A stretch of DNA of 64,000 nucleotides, from contig NZ_CP098806.1 of NCBI RefSeq assembly GCF_023822005.2, positions 5,640,501 to 5,704,500 of the forward strand, given 5' to 3'. The notes beneath the pieces were generated by a model, which did no database searches, was not told the DNA's origin, and was given only the letters and a program-made list of their open reading frames with translations. The stretch comes from Dyadobacter fanqingshengii. Its GTDB lineage: Bacteria > Bacteroidota > Bacteroidia > Cytophagales > Spirosomataceae. Shown here piece after piece: positions 46,431 to 54,811 of this stretch. The stretch's first letter is position 1, and every line of letters begins with the position of its first letter. Made by a program: the position numbers and the translations under genes.

Positions 46431-47687
46431 TTAAGCAAGTGCAACCTGCTTTTCTTCTGCCCGATAATATAATGTTGAGGAGTTTTCCGGCCTTAAAATC
46501 GATTTGGCTGCTTCGTGGATGTCGTTAGAAGTAAGGTTTCGGATGATTTCTGCGTCCTCGTTCGCCCAATCCACATTACCGGCATTGGCTGCGAAAGCCA
46601 GGTTCATGGCGCGATTCAGCAACTCAACTTCGGAGAAAGCCAGCGAAGCCTCCGACTGGTTTTTGACCTTGTTCACTTCGTCATCATTAGCACCGTTTGC
46701 AACCATTTCGCTCAATATTTCGCCCACAGCTGCGTCTGCTTCTTCGAGGCTGACATTGGGATTTAAATTTCCTTTTATCAAAAGCAGGCCGGGATCAAGG
46801 GACGAAGTAACACTGGCGCTTATGCTATTAAAAATAGACCTTTCTTTCAAAAGACTCTGGTACAAACGCGAGGATTTCCCACGACCAAGAATGTCACTCA
46901 GCAAATCGGTTGCATAAAAGCCCTTTTCATATCTGCCCGGCATGTGAAACACTTTTATCAACGAATTTAAAGGCACTGCTGCGGAAGTTTCCAAATGCCG
47001 CGCTTCAATTTGCGCAGGCTCTTTTGGAACATTACGCACATAAGGCGCTCCTGCAGGAATATCACCAAACCATTTCTTTGCCATTTCACGAACCTGGGCA
47101 GTCTTAATTGCTCCTGCAACCACCATTACCGCATTATTGGGCCTGTAAAAACGGAAGAAGAAGTTTTGGACGTCTTCCATAGTTGCCCTTTCGATATGGT
47201 CAATGTCCTTCCCGATCGTGGCCCAGCGATAGGGATGTTGCCTGTAAGCCAATGGTCTTAATTTCAGCCACATATCGCCATAAGGCTGGTTCAGATAACG
47301 CTGTTTGAACTCCTCAATCACCACTTTTCGCTGCACTTCCAGCACATTGGGGTCAAAAGAAAGGCTCATCATCCTATCCGATTCCAGCCAAAAAGCCGTT
47401 TCTATATTATCTGCGGGTAATGTAATGTAGTAATTGGTGATGTCCGGGGAAGTGAAAGCATTGTTTTCTCCACCCACATTCTGGACGGGAATATCGTAGT
47501 TGGGAATGTTTTTGGAGCCGCCAAACATCAGGTGCTCAAACAAATGGGCAAACCCGGTGCGCTCTTCATCTTCATCCCGCGAACCCACATTATATAAGAT
47601 GTTTACGGCAGCCATTGGTGTTGAAAAATCTTCATGAACAAAAACCTTCAAGCCATTATCCAGGGTAAACTGCTCGTAACGAATCAT
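46431..47687 (-). CDS. M16 family zinc peptidase (second copy)
   Basis: 418 residues from the ATG at 47687; the frame stays open upstream to 47780 but the family begins at MIRYEQFTLDNGLKV. Zinc motif HLFEH in AHLFEHLMFGG, third ligand in VVIEEF, and NAFTSPDITNYY. The C-terminal half has LLKERSIFNSIS in place of the full R/Y pair. It is as complete as the copy at 44181-45473 in the zinc motif but differs in the substrate-binding region. No signal peptide visible. Confidence 0.9.
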   Translation of the reverse strand: MIRYEQFTLDNGLKVFVHEDFSTPMAAVNILYNVGSRDEDEERTGFAHLFEHLMFGGSKNIPNYDIPVQNVGGENNAFTSPDITNYYITLPADNIETAFWLESDRMMSLSFDPNVLEVQRKVVIEEFKQRYLNQPYGDMWLKLRPLAYRQHPYRWATIGKDIDHIERATMEDVQNFFFRFYRPNNAVMVVAGAIKTAQVREMAKKWFGDIPAGAPYVRNVPKEPAQIEARHLETSAAVPLNSLIKVFHMPGRYEKGFYATDLLSDILGRGKSSRLYQSLLKERSIFNSISASVTSSLDPGLLLIKGNLNPNVSLEEADAAVGEILSEMVANGANDDEVNKVKNQSEASLAFSEVELLNRAMNLAFAANAGNVDWANEDAEIIRNLTSNDIHEAAKSILRPENSSTLYYRAEEKQVALA

Positions 47688-47834
47688 AATATCAGTGAGT
47701 AAAATAATTTTTTTGATCAAAACCGCCCAAATAAAACTTTGGAACCGAAACCCGCAATGTTGTTTTTGGGTTATTAACAAAGCTAATGTTCAGGTGCGGT
47801 TCCACCAAACCATTTTGAGTTTATAGTAAATGCC

Positions 47835-48950
47835 ATGCAAGATACGCTTCGATTCCTTTTCTTTTTTACACTCTTATTTTCCTCGCTTCCGGCCCCTGCG
47901 CAACTTTTGAATGATCGGGCGTCATTAAAAAACGTTCAGAACAGTTTGGACAAAATATATAATTACGAGTTTGACGAGGCTCAGGTTTTCATGGACCAGG
48001 TTGATAAAAAGTATCCTAATCACCCCGTTTCACACATTCTGGATTCATTTGTTCTTTTCTGGAAATACTTACCCATTAAGGATAATCCTGCCAAATCGAA
48101 AGAGTATATCCATAAGCTGGATCTATGTCTGGATGCCATTAATAAGAAATATGGTAAGAATAGCCTCGATCCGGAGGCCGTTTTTTATACCATGGTGGCA
48201 CGCGGTTACATGGCCATGATGTACAATTACAAAGGCGAAATGATGAATGCGGCAGGGGAGGGCAAAAAAGCGTATAATGCATTCGTCGAGGGCCTGAAAC
48301 TAATTAATAAGAACCCCGAATTTTACTTCACTTCGGGCATGTACAACTATTACGTTGAAGTGTATCCCGAAGAACATTCGATTGTAAAACCGCTCATGTT
48401 GTTTTTTAAAAGCGGGGATAAGGCGTTGGGTTTAAAGCAAATAGATAATGCTACGAAAGTGGGGACAATCACCCGCGCAGAAGCGAATTTTTACATTTCG
48501 CACATTTATCTTAAATACGAATCCAAGCCTGAAAAAGCAGTTTTTTATACGGACAGGCTAATAGATTTGTATCCCAAAAATCCGCTATTTCTTATGAAAA
48601 ACATCGAGTCCTTGCTGTTATCTGGAAAATATGAACAAGCCGGAAAGGAGCTTATGGCTTTAAAAAAGGTCAATCATGGCTTTTATCCTGTTGCCTGGCG
48701 GACATTTCAAGGCCTTATGGACGAGAAACACGAGAAAAACGACGCTTCCGCGCAACGGGAGTATCTTCTTGCGTTGAAAACGCCGCATGACGATCAATAC
48801 ACTAAAGAATATCATGCAATGGCCTACGCCGGACTGGCCAGGATTTCTGCACGCGCCGGTAACAAGGGAAAAGCCAGGGATTATTATAAAAAATGTCTCG
48901 GGAAAGCGGAGTACAGATCCGTGATTAAGGAGGCCAAAGCCTTTAAATGA
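47835..48950 (+). CDS. Exported tetratricopeptide-like protein of unknown function
   Basis: 371 residues with a signal peptide (MQDTLRFLFFFTLLFSSLP, cleavage near APAQ at about 23). The rest is helical, with TPR-like spacing (GEAKKAY-type helices, 'ALKTPHDDQYTKEYHAMAYAGLARISA' region split over about 315-345). Periplasmic or outer-membrane associated, likely a protein-interaction module. It ends 5 bp before the convergent amidohydrolase stop. Confidence 0.7.
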   Translation: MQDTLRFLFFFTLLFSSLPAPAQLLNDRASLKNVQNSLDKIYNYEFDEAQVFMDQVDKKYPNHPVSHILDSFVLFWKYLPIKDNPAKSKEYIHKLDLCLDAINKKYGKNSLDPEAVFYTMVARGYMAMMYNYKGEMMNAAGEGKKAYNAFVEGLKLINKNPEFYFTSGMYNYYVEVYPEEHSIVKPLMLFFKSGDKALGLKQIDNATKVGTITRAEANFYISHIYLKYESKPEKAVFYTDRLIDLYPKNPLFLMKNIESLLLSGKYEQAGKELMALKKVNHGFYPVAWRTFQGLMDEKHEKNDASAQREYLLALKTPHDDQYTKEYHAMAYAGLARISARAGNKGKARDYYKKCLGKAEYRSVIKEAKAFK

Positions 48951-48955
48951 ACTGG

Positions 48956-50089
48956 TTATTTTGGGAAAAGGCTCTTGTCTAGTCCGGGAATAATTTTCAG
49001 TGCATTTTTGTAATAAAGCTTTTTCAAAACCTCATCAGAAAGGCCCATTCCATACATTCTCCAAAATGCGTGGTATTTTTTGTGGTAAGGAAAATATTCA
49101 TCTTCCGTTTCCAAAACCCTGAAATAGGTCGCATATTCCGCAGGCACCCAGCTATCTTTTCCAAATAAAACCCGGTCCTGATATTTATCGAAAAACTGCT
49201 TTGCTGCTCTCGGCTGGCGGCCCAGTTCTGCGATTACTGCTCCAATTTCCACATACATATTTGGGAAAACGACCATTAAGCTGTCCAGTTTTTTTAAATT
49301 ATTGGGATACCAGCCCATATGCGCGTTAATGAATGTTGTTTTTGGATTGCTGCGGAAAATGTGATGTTGCTCCGCGATTAAGGAGTCGAAAGGAACGGGA
49401 TCTTTTGCGCCTCTCCTCCGGTTAGGATGCGTTTTTAATTCGAGCCAGCGTTCATTATAACGGTCCATCGGATCCCAGAATGACGGCACATCGGCAGTGT
49501 GGATCAAAACCGGAATTCCCAGTTCACCACATTTCTGCCATACAGGCTGCAAACGCGGATCGCTAACCGCAACACGGTTTCCTTTGTCGTCCTTGATGCC
49601 GCTAAAACCCAGGCTTTTGTATATTTTAAGCCCTTTCGCACCCATTTTTACATCTGCTTCCAATTGTGCCACCGCCTTTGCAGACCAGTCTTTCTCACCA
49701 AAACCTTTGAATTGAAGATTTGTAAATATGGCAATGCGTTTCGGCTGGTTCTTCGCCACATTTTCCAGTGACCCTTTCAAGGTAGCCGTTCCTTCCTCCC
49801 ATTCCTGTGACCATCCCCGACCACTCAAATTGACCATTATCCCCATATTCAGCGCATCCATTTGCTGCGTCAGCGCTTTCAGATCCTGGGTCTGCATCTG
49901 ATATTGATGATTGTGGACGTCAATAAAAGGAAACTTAGCCCTCTTGGTAATGTGTTCCTCAACTTTCAAAGTCGAAACCGGATCGTACTCCTCGAAACCA
50001 AGCGGTTGTGTGAGCTGTCCGCCTTCCTGTGCGCAAGCGATAAAGGTAAAACCAATGGTAATGGTGAGGGCAAGAAGAATTTTTTTCAT
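48956..50089 (-). CDS. Exported amidohydrolase family 2 metal-dependent hydrolase
   Basis: 377 residues with a signal peptide (lipoprotein-like ending IACAQ, about 17-21). TIM-barrel metal site: IDVHNHQ (His-x-His), VLIHTADVP (His), FINAHMGW (His) and FGKDSW (Asp). These are the ligands of the amidohydrolase_2 group, which hydrolyses or decarboxylates aromatic and lactone-like substrates. The substrate is unknown. Located 25 bp upstream of the ispF stop. Confidence 0.82.
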   Translation of the reverse strand: MKKILLALTITIGFTFIACAQEGGQLTQPLGFEEYDPVSTLKVEEHITKRAKFPFIDVHNHQYQMQTQDLKALTQQMDALNMGIMVNLSGRGWSQEWEEGTATLKGSLENVAKNQPKRIAIFTNLQFKGFGEKDWSAKAVAQLEADVKMGAKGLKIYKSLGFSGIKDDKGNRVAVSDPRLQPVWQKCGELGIPVLIHTADVPSFWDPMDRYNERWLELKTHPNRRRGAKDPVPFDSLIAEQHHIFRSNPKTTFINAHMGWYPNNLKKLDSLMVVFPNMYVEIGAVIAELGRQPRAAKQFFDKYQDRVLFGKDSWVPAEYATYFRVLETEDEYFPYHKKYHAFWRMYGMGLSDEVLKKLYYKNALKIIPGLDKSLFPK

Positions 50090-50114
50090 GAAGGCGTTTT
50101 TCAGGGGTTTTGGT

Positions 50115-50624
50115 TTAATGATCCTGATTTACAGGAAAAATATTGGGTAAATATATCAATGCTATGCAGTGGGCGGCAATTCCTTCTTCACGGCCCACAA
50201 ATCCCAGATGTTCGGAAGTGGTTGCTTTTATGGAAATGTCTTGTTCAGGAATATTTGTAACCGACGAGAGGCAGGCCTTCATATCAGGAATGTGCGGATT
50301 TAGTTTTGGGTTTTGTAAAACGATTGTAACATCAACATTGCCCACTTCGAAACCTTTCTCACGGATCATTTCCAGCACTTTTGCCAATAAAATTTTGCTA
50401 TCGACGCCTTTCCATTGCGGGTCTTTGTCTGAGAAATGATAACCTATGTTTCGCATGTTCGCGGCACCCAGCAGCGCGTCGCACATTACGTGGCAAACTA
50501 CATCGGCATCGGAATGGCCTTTTGCACCGTGAGAATGCGGGATCAAAATCCCTCCAAGCCAAAAAGGCCTGCCTTCTACCAACTGATGCACATCATAACC
50601 CTGACCAACGCGAAACGGAAACAT
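50115..50624 (-). CDS. ispF: 2-C-methyl-D-erythritol 2,4-cyclodiphosphate synthase
   Basis: 169 residues, full-length IspF. GQGYDVHQL (zinc ligands D and H), GHSDADVVCHVMCDALLGA (third ligand and active site), FSDKDP, and the late TTSEHLGFVGREEGIAAHC. It forms the cyclic diphosphate in the non-mevalonate isoprenoid pathway. The start at 50624 gives the normal short N-terminus MFPFRVGQGYDVH. Confidence 0.97.
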   Translation of the reverse strand: MFPFRVGQGYDVHQLVEGRPFWLGGILIPHSHGAKGHSDADVVCHVMCDALLGAANMRNIGYHFSDKDPQWKGVDSKILLAKVLEMIREKGFEVGNVDVTIVLQNPKLNPHIPDMKACLSSVTNIPEQDISIKATTSEHLGFVGREEGIAAHCIALIYLPNIFPVNQDH

Positions 50625-50676
50625 GTATTTATTTTAAGATTGAGGAACGTAGTAATTTGGCGTTTTAGTGGAGCAG

Positions 50677-51168
50677 TTATCTGGCTTTTAGAATGTTTAC
50701 ATCTTGCCGCAACAAAACCATTTCGTCGTGCATTTTGGCGAATTGTTTGTCCGTCCGGTCAAAGCCATTTACCATTGCTTCTAACAGACTGGCAAACATT
50801 TGTTTCGTTGCCATGTTTTCTTTCAGATATACCACATCTTCCTTTAAGACTGCGACATCTTCCTTCAAGACAGCCACATCGCTCTTTAAGACTGCGACAT
50901 CTTCCTTCAAGACTGCCACATCGCTCTTTAAGACTGCGACATCTTCCTTCAAGACTGCCACATCTCCCTTCAAGATTTTACTATCACCCTTCAAGGCCTC
51001 GATGTCAGTCGAGTTCTTTCTAACTACCTTAGTCAGATCGGTCATGCTTTGTAGAAGAACGGTTTGCCCGTATTTCAGTTCAGACTGCCCAACTTCCAGT
51101 CTGTCCAAACGAATCAGGTTTTCTGACATTAACTCTTCGAGGGTACTAATTCTTTCTCTGTCTTTCAT
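50677..51168 (-). CDS. Heptad-repeat coiled-coil protein of unknown function
   Basis: 163 residues from the ATG at 51168 (the longer frame to 51204 runs into a terminator and promoter). The middle is a near-perfect run of seven heptads of the form DVAVLKE/DVAVLKS, with Val and Leu in a and d positions, preceded by LKGDSKILKGD and followed by LKENMATKQMF. The ends are also helical. No signal peptide. It probably forms a parallel multimeric coiled coil; function unknown. The repeat is encoded by 21-bp tandem units (50831-50977). Confidence 0.7.
   Translation of the reverse strand: MKDRERISTLEELMSENLIRLDRLEVGQSELKYGQTVLLQSMTDLTKVVRKNSTDIEALKGDSKILKGDVAVLKEDVAVLKSDVAVLKEDVAVLKSDVAVLKEDVAVLKEDVVYLKENMATKQMFASLLEAMVNGFDRTDKQFAKMHDEMVLLRQDVNILKAR
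50831..50977. repeat. Tandem repeat of seven 21-bp units inside a coiled-coil gene
   Basis: Seven imperfect copies alternate between two sub-types, giving a 42-bp higher-order repeat (GCGACATCTTCCTTCAAGAC-like and GCCACATCGCTCTTTAAGAC-like, each 20-21 bp). Each unit encodes one heptad on the minus strand. Length variation by slippage would keep the reading frame. Confidence 0.9.
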
Positions 51169-51191
51169 AAATTGTATAATGTGTTTTTTTC

Positions 51192-51221
51192 CAAATATAA
51201 ACAAACAAGCCGGAAGATCAC
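51192..51221 (-). promoter_or_regulatory. Probable promoter of the coiled-coil gene
   Basis: On the minus strand: GTG (51221-51219), a 19-bp spacer, then TATATTTG (51199-51192). This matches TTG-N19-TAnnTTTG with one mismatch in the -33 triplet. It overlaps the terminator at 51204-51241 and gives a leader of about 17 nt. Confidence 0.55.
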
Positions 51222-51241
51222 GACGTGACTTCCGGCTTGTT
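51204..51241 (-). terminator. Strong intrinsic terminator of the sigma/anti-sigma operon
   Basis: AACAAGCCGGAAG (51204-51216) pairs with CTTCCGGCTTGTT (51229-51241); an inner TCACG/CGTGA stem extends it. Read on the minus strand it ends in TTGTTTAT. It lies just after the anti-sigma stop (51259). Confidence 0.9.
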
Positions 51242-51258
51242 TTATGAATGTTGTCAGA

Positions 51259-51729
51259 CTATTTAACCTGCTGTATTTCTGTTTTCAGTTTCTGGATTTG
51301 CTCTTCCTGATTAACCGCTTTGAAATAATAATACAGCCCGGCGATCAGGAAAATTTTTGATAAAATAAATACAGCTATGAATGCCGGACGCCAAAATTTG
51401 TGGACCTTAATGTGCGTATCATTAACCTCAACATCCAGAAACCTGGTATTTTGATCTTCCTCTGCTGCCTTCTTTTTAAATGTATGCTTCTCTTTGCGGA
51501 AGTTTTCCTGAGTGCTTCTTAAATGAATGATTTCGCGTAATGCAGGTGGAGGTGTAACCGCTGAACCATTGAAATAGCGGGTTATATCCGACTCAATATC
51601 AACCAGATGCTCCTTGATTTCCTGATTTTCTTCCACCATTTGTTTTACGAGTTCTTTCTCTTCTTCATCGGACAACCCCAACAAATGCGCCTCTAAAATG
51701 CCGCTCTCAATAAAATCCTGTGTTTCCAC
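51259..51729 (-). CDS. RskA-like anti-sigma factor, short form
   Basis: 156 residues. The N-terminal 75 residues match the RskA-type anti-sigma domain of Bacteroidota (ESGILEAHLLGLSDEEEKEL, then TPPPALREII). One TM helix lies at about 113-135, followed by a short helical tail instead of the usual large extracytoplasmic domain. It should bind and hold the sigma-like protein encoded 15 bp upstream. The lack of an outer domain suggests a different way of sensing, or loss of it. Confidence 0.72.
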   Translation of the reverse strand: METQDFIESGILEAHLLGLSDEEEKELVKQMVEENQEIKEHLVDIESDITRYFNGSAVTPPPALREIIHLRSTQENFRKEKHTFKKKAAEEDQNTRFLDVEVNDTHIKVHKFWRPAFIAVFILSKIFLIAGLYYYFKAVNQEEQIQKLKTEIQQVK

Positions 51730-51744
51730 TATATGCCTCGATTG

Positions 51745-52185
51745 TTACGCGTTACGGTATAATTTAAAATATTCATGAAAAGAACGAAGAACCTCGGATT
51801 TAGATATATTCAATTTACCGGCCACTTCTTCCGGTGTGAAGCCCTGGCAGAAAGACAGGTCAAAAATTTTCTCCGGTGTTGCGTCCGACGCATTGGTAGG
51901 ATCCGCCACCGGCGCAATGGCCATTAACTTCCGTTTGGCTTCCACGGCTTTTGCCCTTGCCAACTTTATAATGCAAGCAGCGAAGCTGAACGGGTAACTG
52001 TTGCAAGCCTGTAATTGCGGCGAAGAAAACACACTAACCAACACTTCCTGAGCCAGATGAACCTGCGGCAAAATTTGTAGAATTATACCGTACGCCATTG
52101 CTCCGTATTTATCATAAACTTCCAAAGAAGTCATATTACCATTCGCTTTGGTAACTCCGTTTTTGATTGGCTCTAATTCACTCAT
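51745..52185 (-). CDS. Divergent ECF-type sigma factor
   Basis: 146 residues, shorter than the usual 170-190. A region-2-like segment (YGIILQILPQVHLAQEVLVSVF, about 31-52; split because of length) and a region-4-like helix-turn-helix (about 108-140: LSFCQGFTPEEVAGKLNIS then SEVLRSF). The -10-recognising part of region 2 is poorly conserved. It is followed 15 bp on by an RskA-like anti-sigma gene, which supports sigma function. It could also be a non-DNA-binding relic. Confidence 0.65.
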   Translation of the reverse strand: MSELEPIKNGVTKANGNMTSLEVYDKYGAMAYGIILQILPQVHLAQEVLVSVFSSPQLQACNSYPFSFAACIIKLARAKAVEAKRKLMAIAPVADPTNASDATPEKIFDLSFCQGFTPEEVAGKLNISKSEVLRSFHEYFKLYRNA

Positions 52186-52252
52186 ACATTAGTAACGTAT
52201 CATTATTTTGCAAAGAAAACCACCAGTAATTACGTTGTGGCAGGTCCTGCGT

Positions 52253-52270
52253 GCTATTTCCGGAAATAGC
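52253..52270. repeat. 18-bp perfect palindrome
   Basis: GCTATTTCC followed directly by GGAAATAGC. With no loop it is better suited to a dimeric DNA-binding protein than to a terminator. It lies 68 bp upstream of the sigma-like gene start. Confidence 0.6.
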
Positions 52271-52464
52271 CAGGGTAAGTATAGTAAATTTAATAGAATA
52301 ACCTTATAAACTGCAATCGGTGACATAAAAAGTAGAATTATATATCAGTTCCGACTCAAAGTTCTCCCTCGTTTTGCCCTAAATATCGGGTTCGTACTGC
52401 GGTATAACAAGCTAATTTGGAAAGAATAATTGTTTGTGTTGCCTGAAAAGTGCCGGGATGCATA

Positions 52465-52492
52465 TTGGGAAAATGCTGAATGTTTAACTTTG
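52465..52492 (+). promoter_or_regulatory. Probable promoter of the HAD phosphatase gene
   Basis: TTG (52465-52467), a 17-bp spacer, then TAACTTTG (52485-52492), an exact TAnnTTTG match. The ATG follows 4 bp later, so transcription would start at or inside the start codon: a leaderless or near-leaderless message. Confidence 0.5.
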
Positions 52493-52496
52493 CACG

Positions 52497-53153
52497 ATGA
52501 AAGAAGAAATAGCAGTAATTTTTGATATGGATGGCGTGATCTGCCATACCAACCCTTATCATTCGATGGCGTTTCGCGAATTTTTTTCCAAACGCGACTT
52601 GTCACCTACGGACGAAGAATTTGCAATGCACATGTTTGGCAAAAGCAACAGTTACATTCTCAGCCATTTTCTGCAAAGGGTCATTGAAGGAGAAGAACTT
52701 TTGCAAATGGAGAATGAAAAAGAAAGTCTTTTTCGCCAGATCTACGAACCATATATAGATCCCATTGAAGGGATCGTCGCTTTTATTCATGATTTGCATA
52801 GCAATGGTGTCAAATTGGGCGTGGCCACCTCAGCGCCGCAAGCCAACCTGGATCTTATCCTGACAAAAGTTCCGATCCGTTCACATCTGGGCTCCATAAT
52901 GGCGAGCGAAAATGTGAAAAAGCACAAGCCGGATCCCGAAGTGTATTTGACCAGCGCGAAAAATCTGGGCGTCGAGCCCGATCAATGTGTTGTGTTTGAA
53001 GATTCTTTTTCCGGCGTTTCAGCTGCTATTAATGCTGGAATGCGTGTGGTCGGCGTATTAAGCTCTCATACCAAAGAAGAATTACCTCCCTGCAATCTTT
53101 ACATTGAAAATTACAGGGAGATGACTTATCAGAAAATCAAAGCTTTGTTCTGA
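52497..53153 (+). CDS. HAD-superfamily phosphatase, beta-phosphoglucomutase-like
   Basis: 218 residues. HAD motif I FDMDGVI (8-14; nucleophile D9, acid/base D11), a four-helix cap (about 18-85), motif II in GVATSAPQ, motif III HKPDPEVY (about 142) and motif IV VVFEDSFSGVSAA (about 163-175). Member of the PGMB/GS1-like subfamily acting on phosphosugars or similar small substrates; the exact substrate is unknown. It ends 5 bp before the convergent gene. Confidence 0.88.
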   Translation: MKEEIAVIFDMDGVICHTNPYHSMAFREFFSKRDLSPTDEEFAMHMFGKSNSYILSHFLQRVIEGEELLQMENEKESLFRQIYEPYIDPIEGIVAFIHDLHSNGVKLGVATSAPQANLDLILTKVPIRSHLGSIMASENVKKHKPDPEVYLTSAKNLGVEPDQCVVFEDSFSGVSAAINAGMRVVGVLSSHTKEELPPCNLYIENYREMTYQKIKALF

Positions 53154-53158
53154 ACCGG

Positions 53159-54811
53159 TTATAATGTGACCGCGTCTTTCACCGTCACATCGTAAGCGCC
53201 GGTAAGGACTTTTGCATTTCTTTTCAATTGCAGGAAGATCCTGTAACGTCCCGCTTTTGGAAAAGAATAAGGGAAAGAAATACGGTTGCCATGGTCCATG
53301 CCGGTCATGGCGCCGTCTTTTATGTCGTACATACCCATTTCAGTCATTAAAAAAACTTCCCTCTCTTCCATGGGCATAGCCTTTAATTTGGCCAGATAAC
53401 GATCAATGCTATCTCTGAACATCGCGGGCGCAGGCGCTTTTGCAGTCGTTGCAGTGTCGGCCATGCGGTCTTTAAATGTCTGTTCGGCAGCCATTGCAAA
53501 TGTTCCTGTTGGGTGTAAATGAATGTAAACCGAACCGTCCGTACGCACCACTGCCACATGTCCGGTCATGCCGAGATATGGTTCGGGATAACAAGCGCTG
53601 CCATCGGGATTGAAAAATTCAAATGTAAGCTGATACGGCTTTCCGGCATCCAATGGCTTGTTAGACATTCCCTCCCACACCGCATAGGAGCCGTCTTTAA
53701 AGACTGTTTTGGTTCCTGGTTTGCCACAAATGACAACATTCTCATCCAGTGGCACATTGCCCGGGGCATTAATAGGGTCAGTGACAACGTAAGTATCTTC
53801 TTCTGCTGTAACAAGCAAAGCTTTCGCGTCGCGTTGTTCGGGAATGTCAATGGTGTCTACAATGGTTTCAGCGAAGCCTGATCGCTGTACAATGTCGCTG
53901 TAAACGAGATATTTACCAGCCGGCAATTTAGGAAGGAATGCTTCGAATGTGGTGCTATCCTTGCGTTCGGGATGAATGTGCGCGAATGCGTCCAGTCCCG
54001 GCGTGCGCACGAGGAACGTATGCATAAGCTTGCCATGATCGGGGATCAATGTACTGAGCATGCTGCCCCGGCGCTGCACGTTCCAGCCTGTTGTATCGAT
54101 CTTTAATTGAAAAACCCTTTGATCATTGGCTTGCAGAATAGCCGCGCTTCCTTTAATGGGTTTGTAAAGCCACTGTTTGTATTCGGCCGCCCAGCTATCC
54201 CACCAGCTGCTTCCTCCATATAAAATGAGCGAGCATATCACAGTTGCAATGCCCATATTTACCCAGCGTTTTCTTCTTTGAACGGGCGTTAATGTCTCCC
54301 CTGGCCTTAAAATCCCATCGCTGACGCTTGCGCCAATGGTTGTGATCATTAGTAAAAAGAGCAAAACACCCAAAATGCTCAGTCCAATGCCCAGATTTTT
54401 CGGCATGTCGCGCTCGGCGGTGGATACGGCAGCAATAGGGACAACAAGCTCGCCTTTGCCCTGATCGCCCTCAATTTGGATCTGTGCACCGGAAGAACCC
54501 GATTCCATTAGCCAAACCACTCCCTGAAACTGGCCTGTTTGTCCTGCCACTTGTGTAAGTTCATCCGGCGACGGCGCGCCTTTGTCCCCGGAATAAAAGT
54601 AAATGGGCCGGGCCAGGACTTTTTTAGCATTGCCATTTTCGACGAAAACAGTAATTTTTGCAGTTCCCGGAATAACGTCTGGCGGTTCAATGCTCACCAG
54701 CACTTTATATGGACCGGCCTGTCCCTGCATTTGCACGCCGGCGCTTCCTACGTGTGCTTTTGCAGTCACACAGACCGCCAAAAGCAGGATGATTAATATA
54801 AAATTTTTCAT
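53159..54811 (-). CDS. Membrane-anchored protein with two HxHP periplasmic domains
   Basis: 550 residues. Signal peptide (about 1-19, ending KAH), an extracytoplasmic beta domain like YtkA/FixH (about 25-130), two TM helices (about 143-165 and 188-207), then a large C-terminal part with two similar units: one with HGKLMHTFLVR then AFAHIHPERKD, the other with GHVAVVRTDG then YIHLHPTG, each followed by a G-K/R-Y-x-x-Y/F strand. Such HxHP modules are seen in proteins tied to copper or other metal handling. The C-terminus has a Met/His/Asp-rich MGMYDIKDGAMTGMDHG stretch. Overlaps the 10-TM gene by 4 bp. Confidence 0.65.
   Translation of the reverse strand: MKNFILIILLLAVCVTAKAHVGSAGVQMQGQAGPYKVLVSIEPPDVIPGTAKITVFVENGNAKKVLARPIYFYSGDKGAPSPDELTQVAGQTGQFQGVVWLMESGSSGAQIQIEGDQGKGELVVPIAAVSTAERDMPKNLGIGLSILGVLLFLLMITTIGASVSDGILRPGETLTPVQRRKRWVNMGIATVICSLILYGGSSWWDSWAAEYKQWLYKPIKGSAAILQANDQRVFQLKIDTTGWNVQRRGSMLSTLIPDHGKLMHTFLVRTPGLDAFAHIHPERKDSTTFEAFLPKLPAGKYLVYSDIVQRSGFAETIVDTIDIPEQRDAKALLVTAEEDTYVVTDPINAPGNVPLDENVVICGKPGTKTVFKDGSYAVWEGMSNKPLDAGKPYQLTFEFFNPDGSACYPEPYLGMTGHVAVVRTDGSVYIHLHPTGTFAMAAEQTFKDRMADTATTAKAPAPAMFRDSIDRYLAKLKAMPMEEREVFLMTEMGMYDIKDGAMTGMDHGNRISFPYSFPKAGRYRIFLQLKRNAKVLTGAYDVTVKDAVTL

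Larger units (their letters stand above)
52186..52496. other. Intergenic region between divergent genes
   Basis: About 311 bp between the divergent sigma-like gene and the HAD phosphatase. It contains an 18-bp perfect palindrome at 52253-52270 and, at its right end, a promoter-like pair (52465-52492). No coding sequence that I can support; the minus-strand frame at 52345-52605 is not protein-like. Confidence 0.55.

Noticed and set aside
50831..50977. Regular repeats that could look like a CRISPR array
   Set aside because: The repeats are contiguous 21-bp units with no unique spacers and lie inside a protein frame that encodes heptads.
50693..51247. Long plus-strand open frame opposite the coiled-coil gene
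   Set aside because: A mirror of the tandem repeat; its Thr/Ser/Phe-rich translation has no domain, and the minus frame has promoter, terminator and heptads.
52345..52605. Minus-strand frame across the HAD gene start
   Set aside because: No domain or signal; overlaps the HAD motif I on the other strand.
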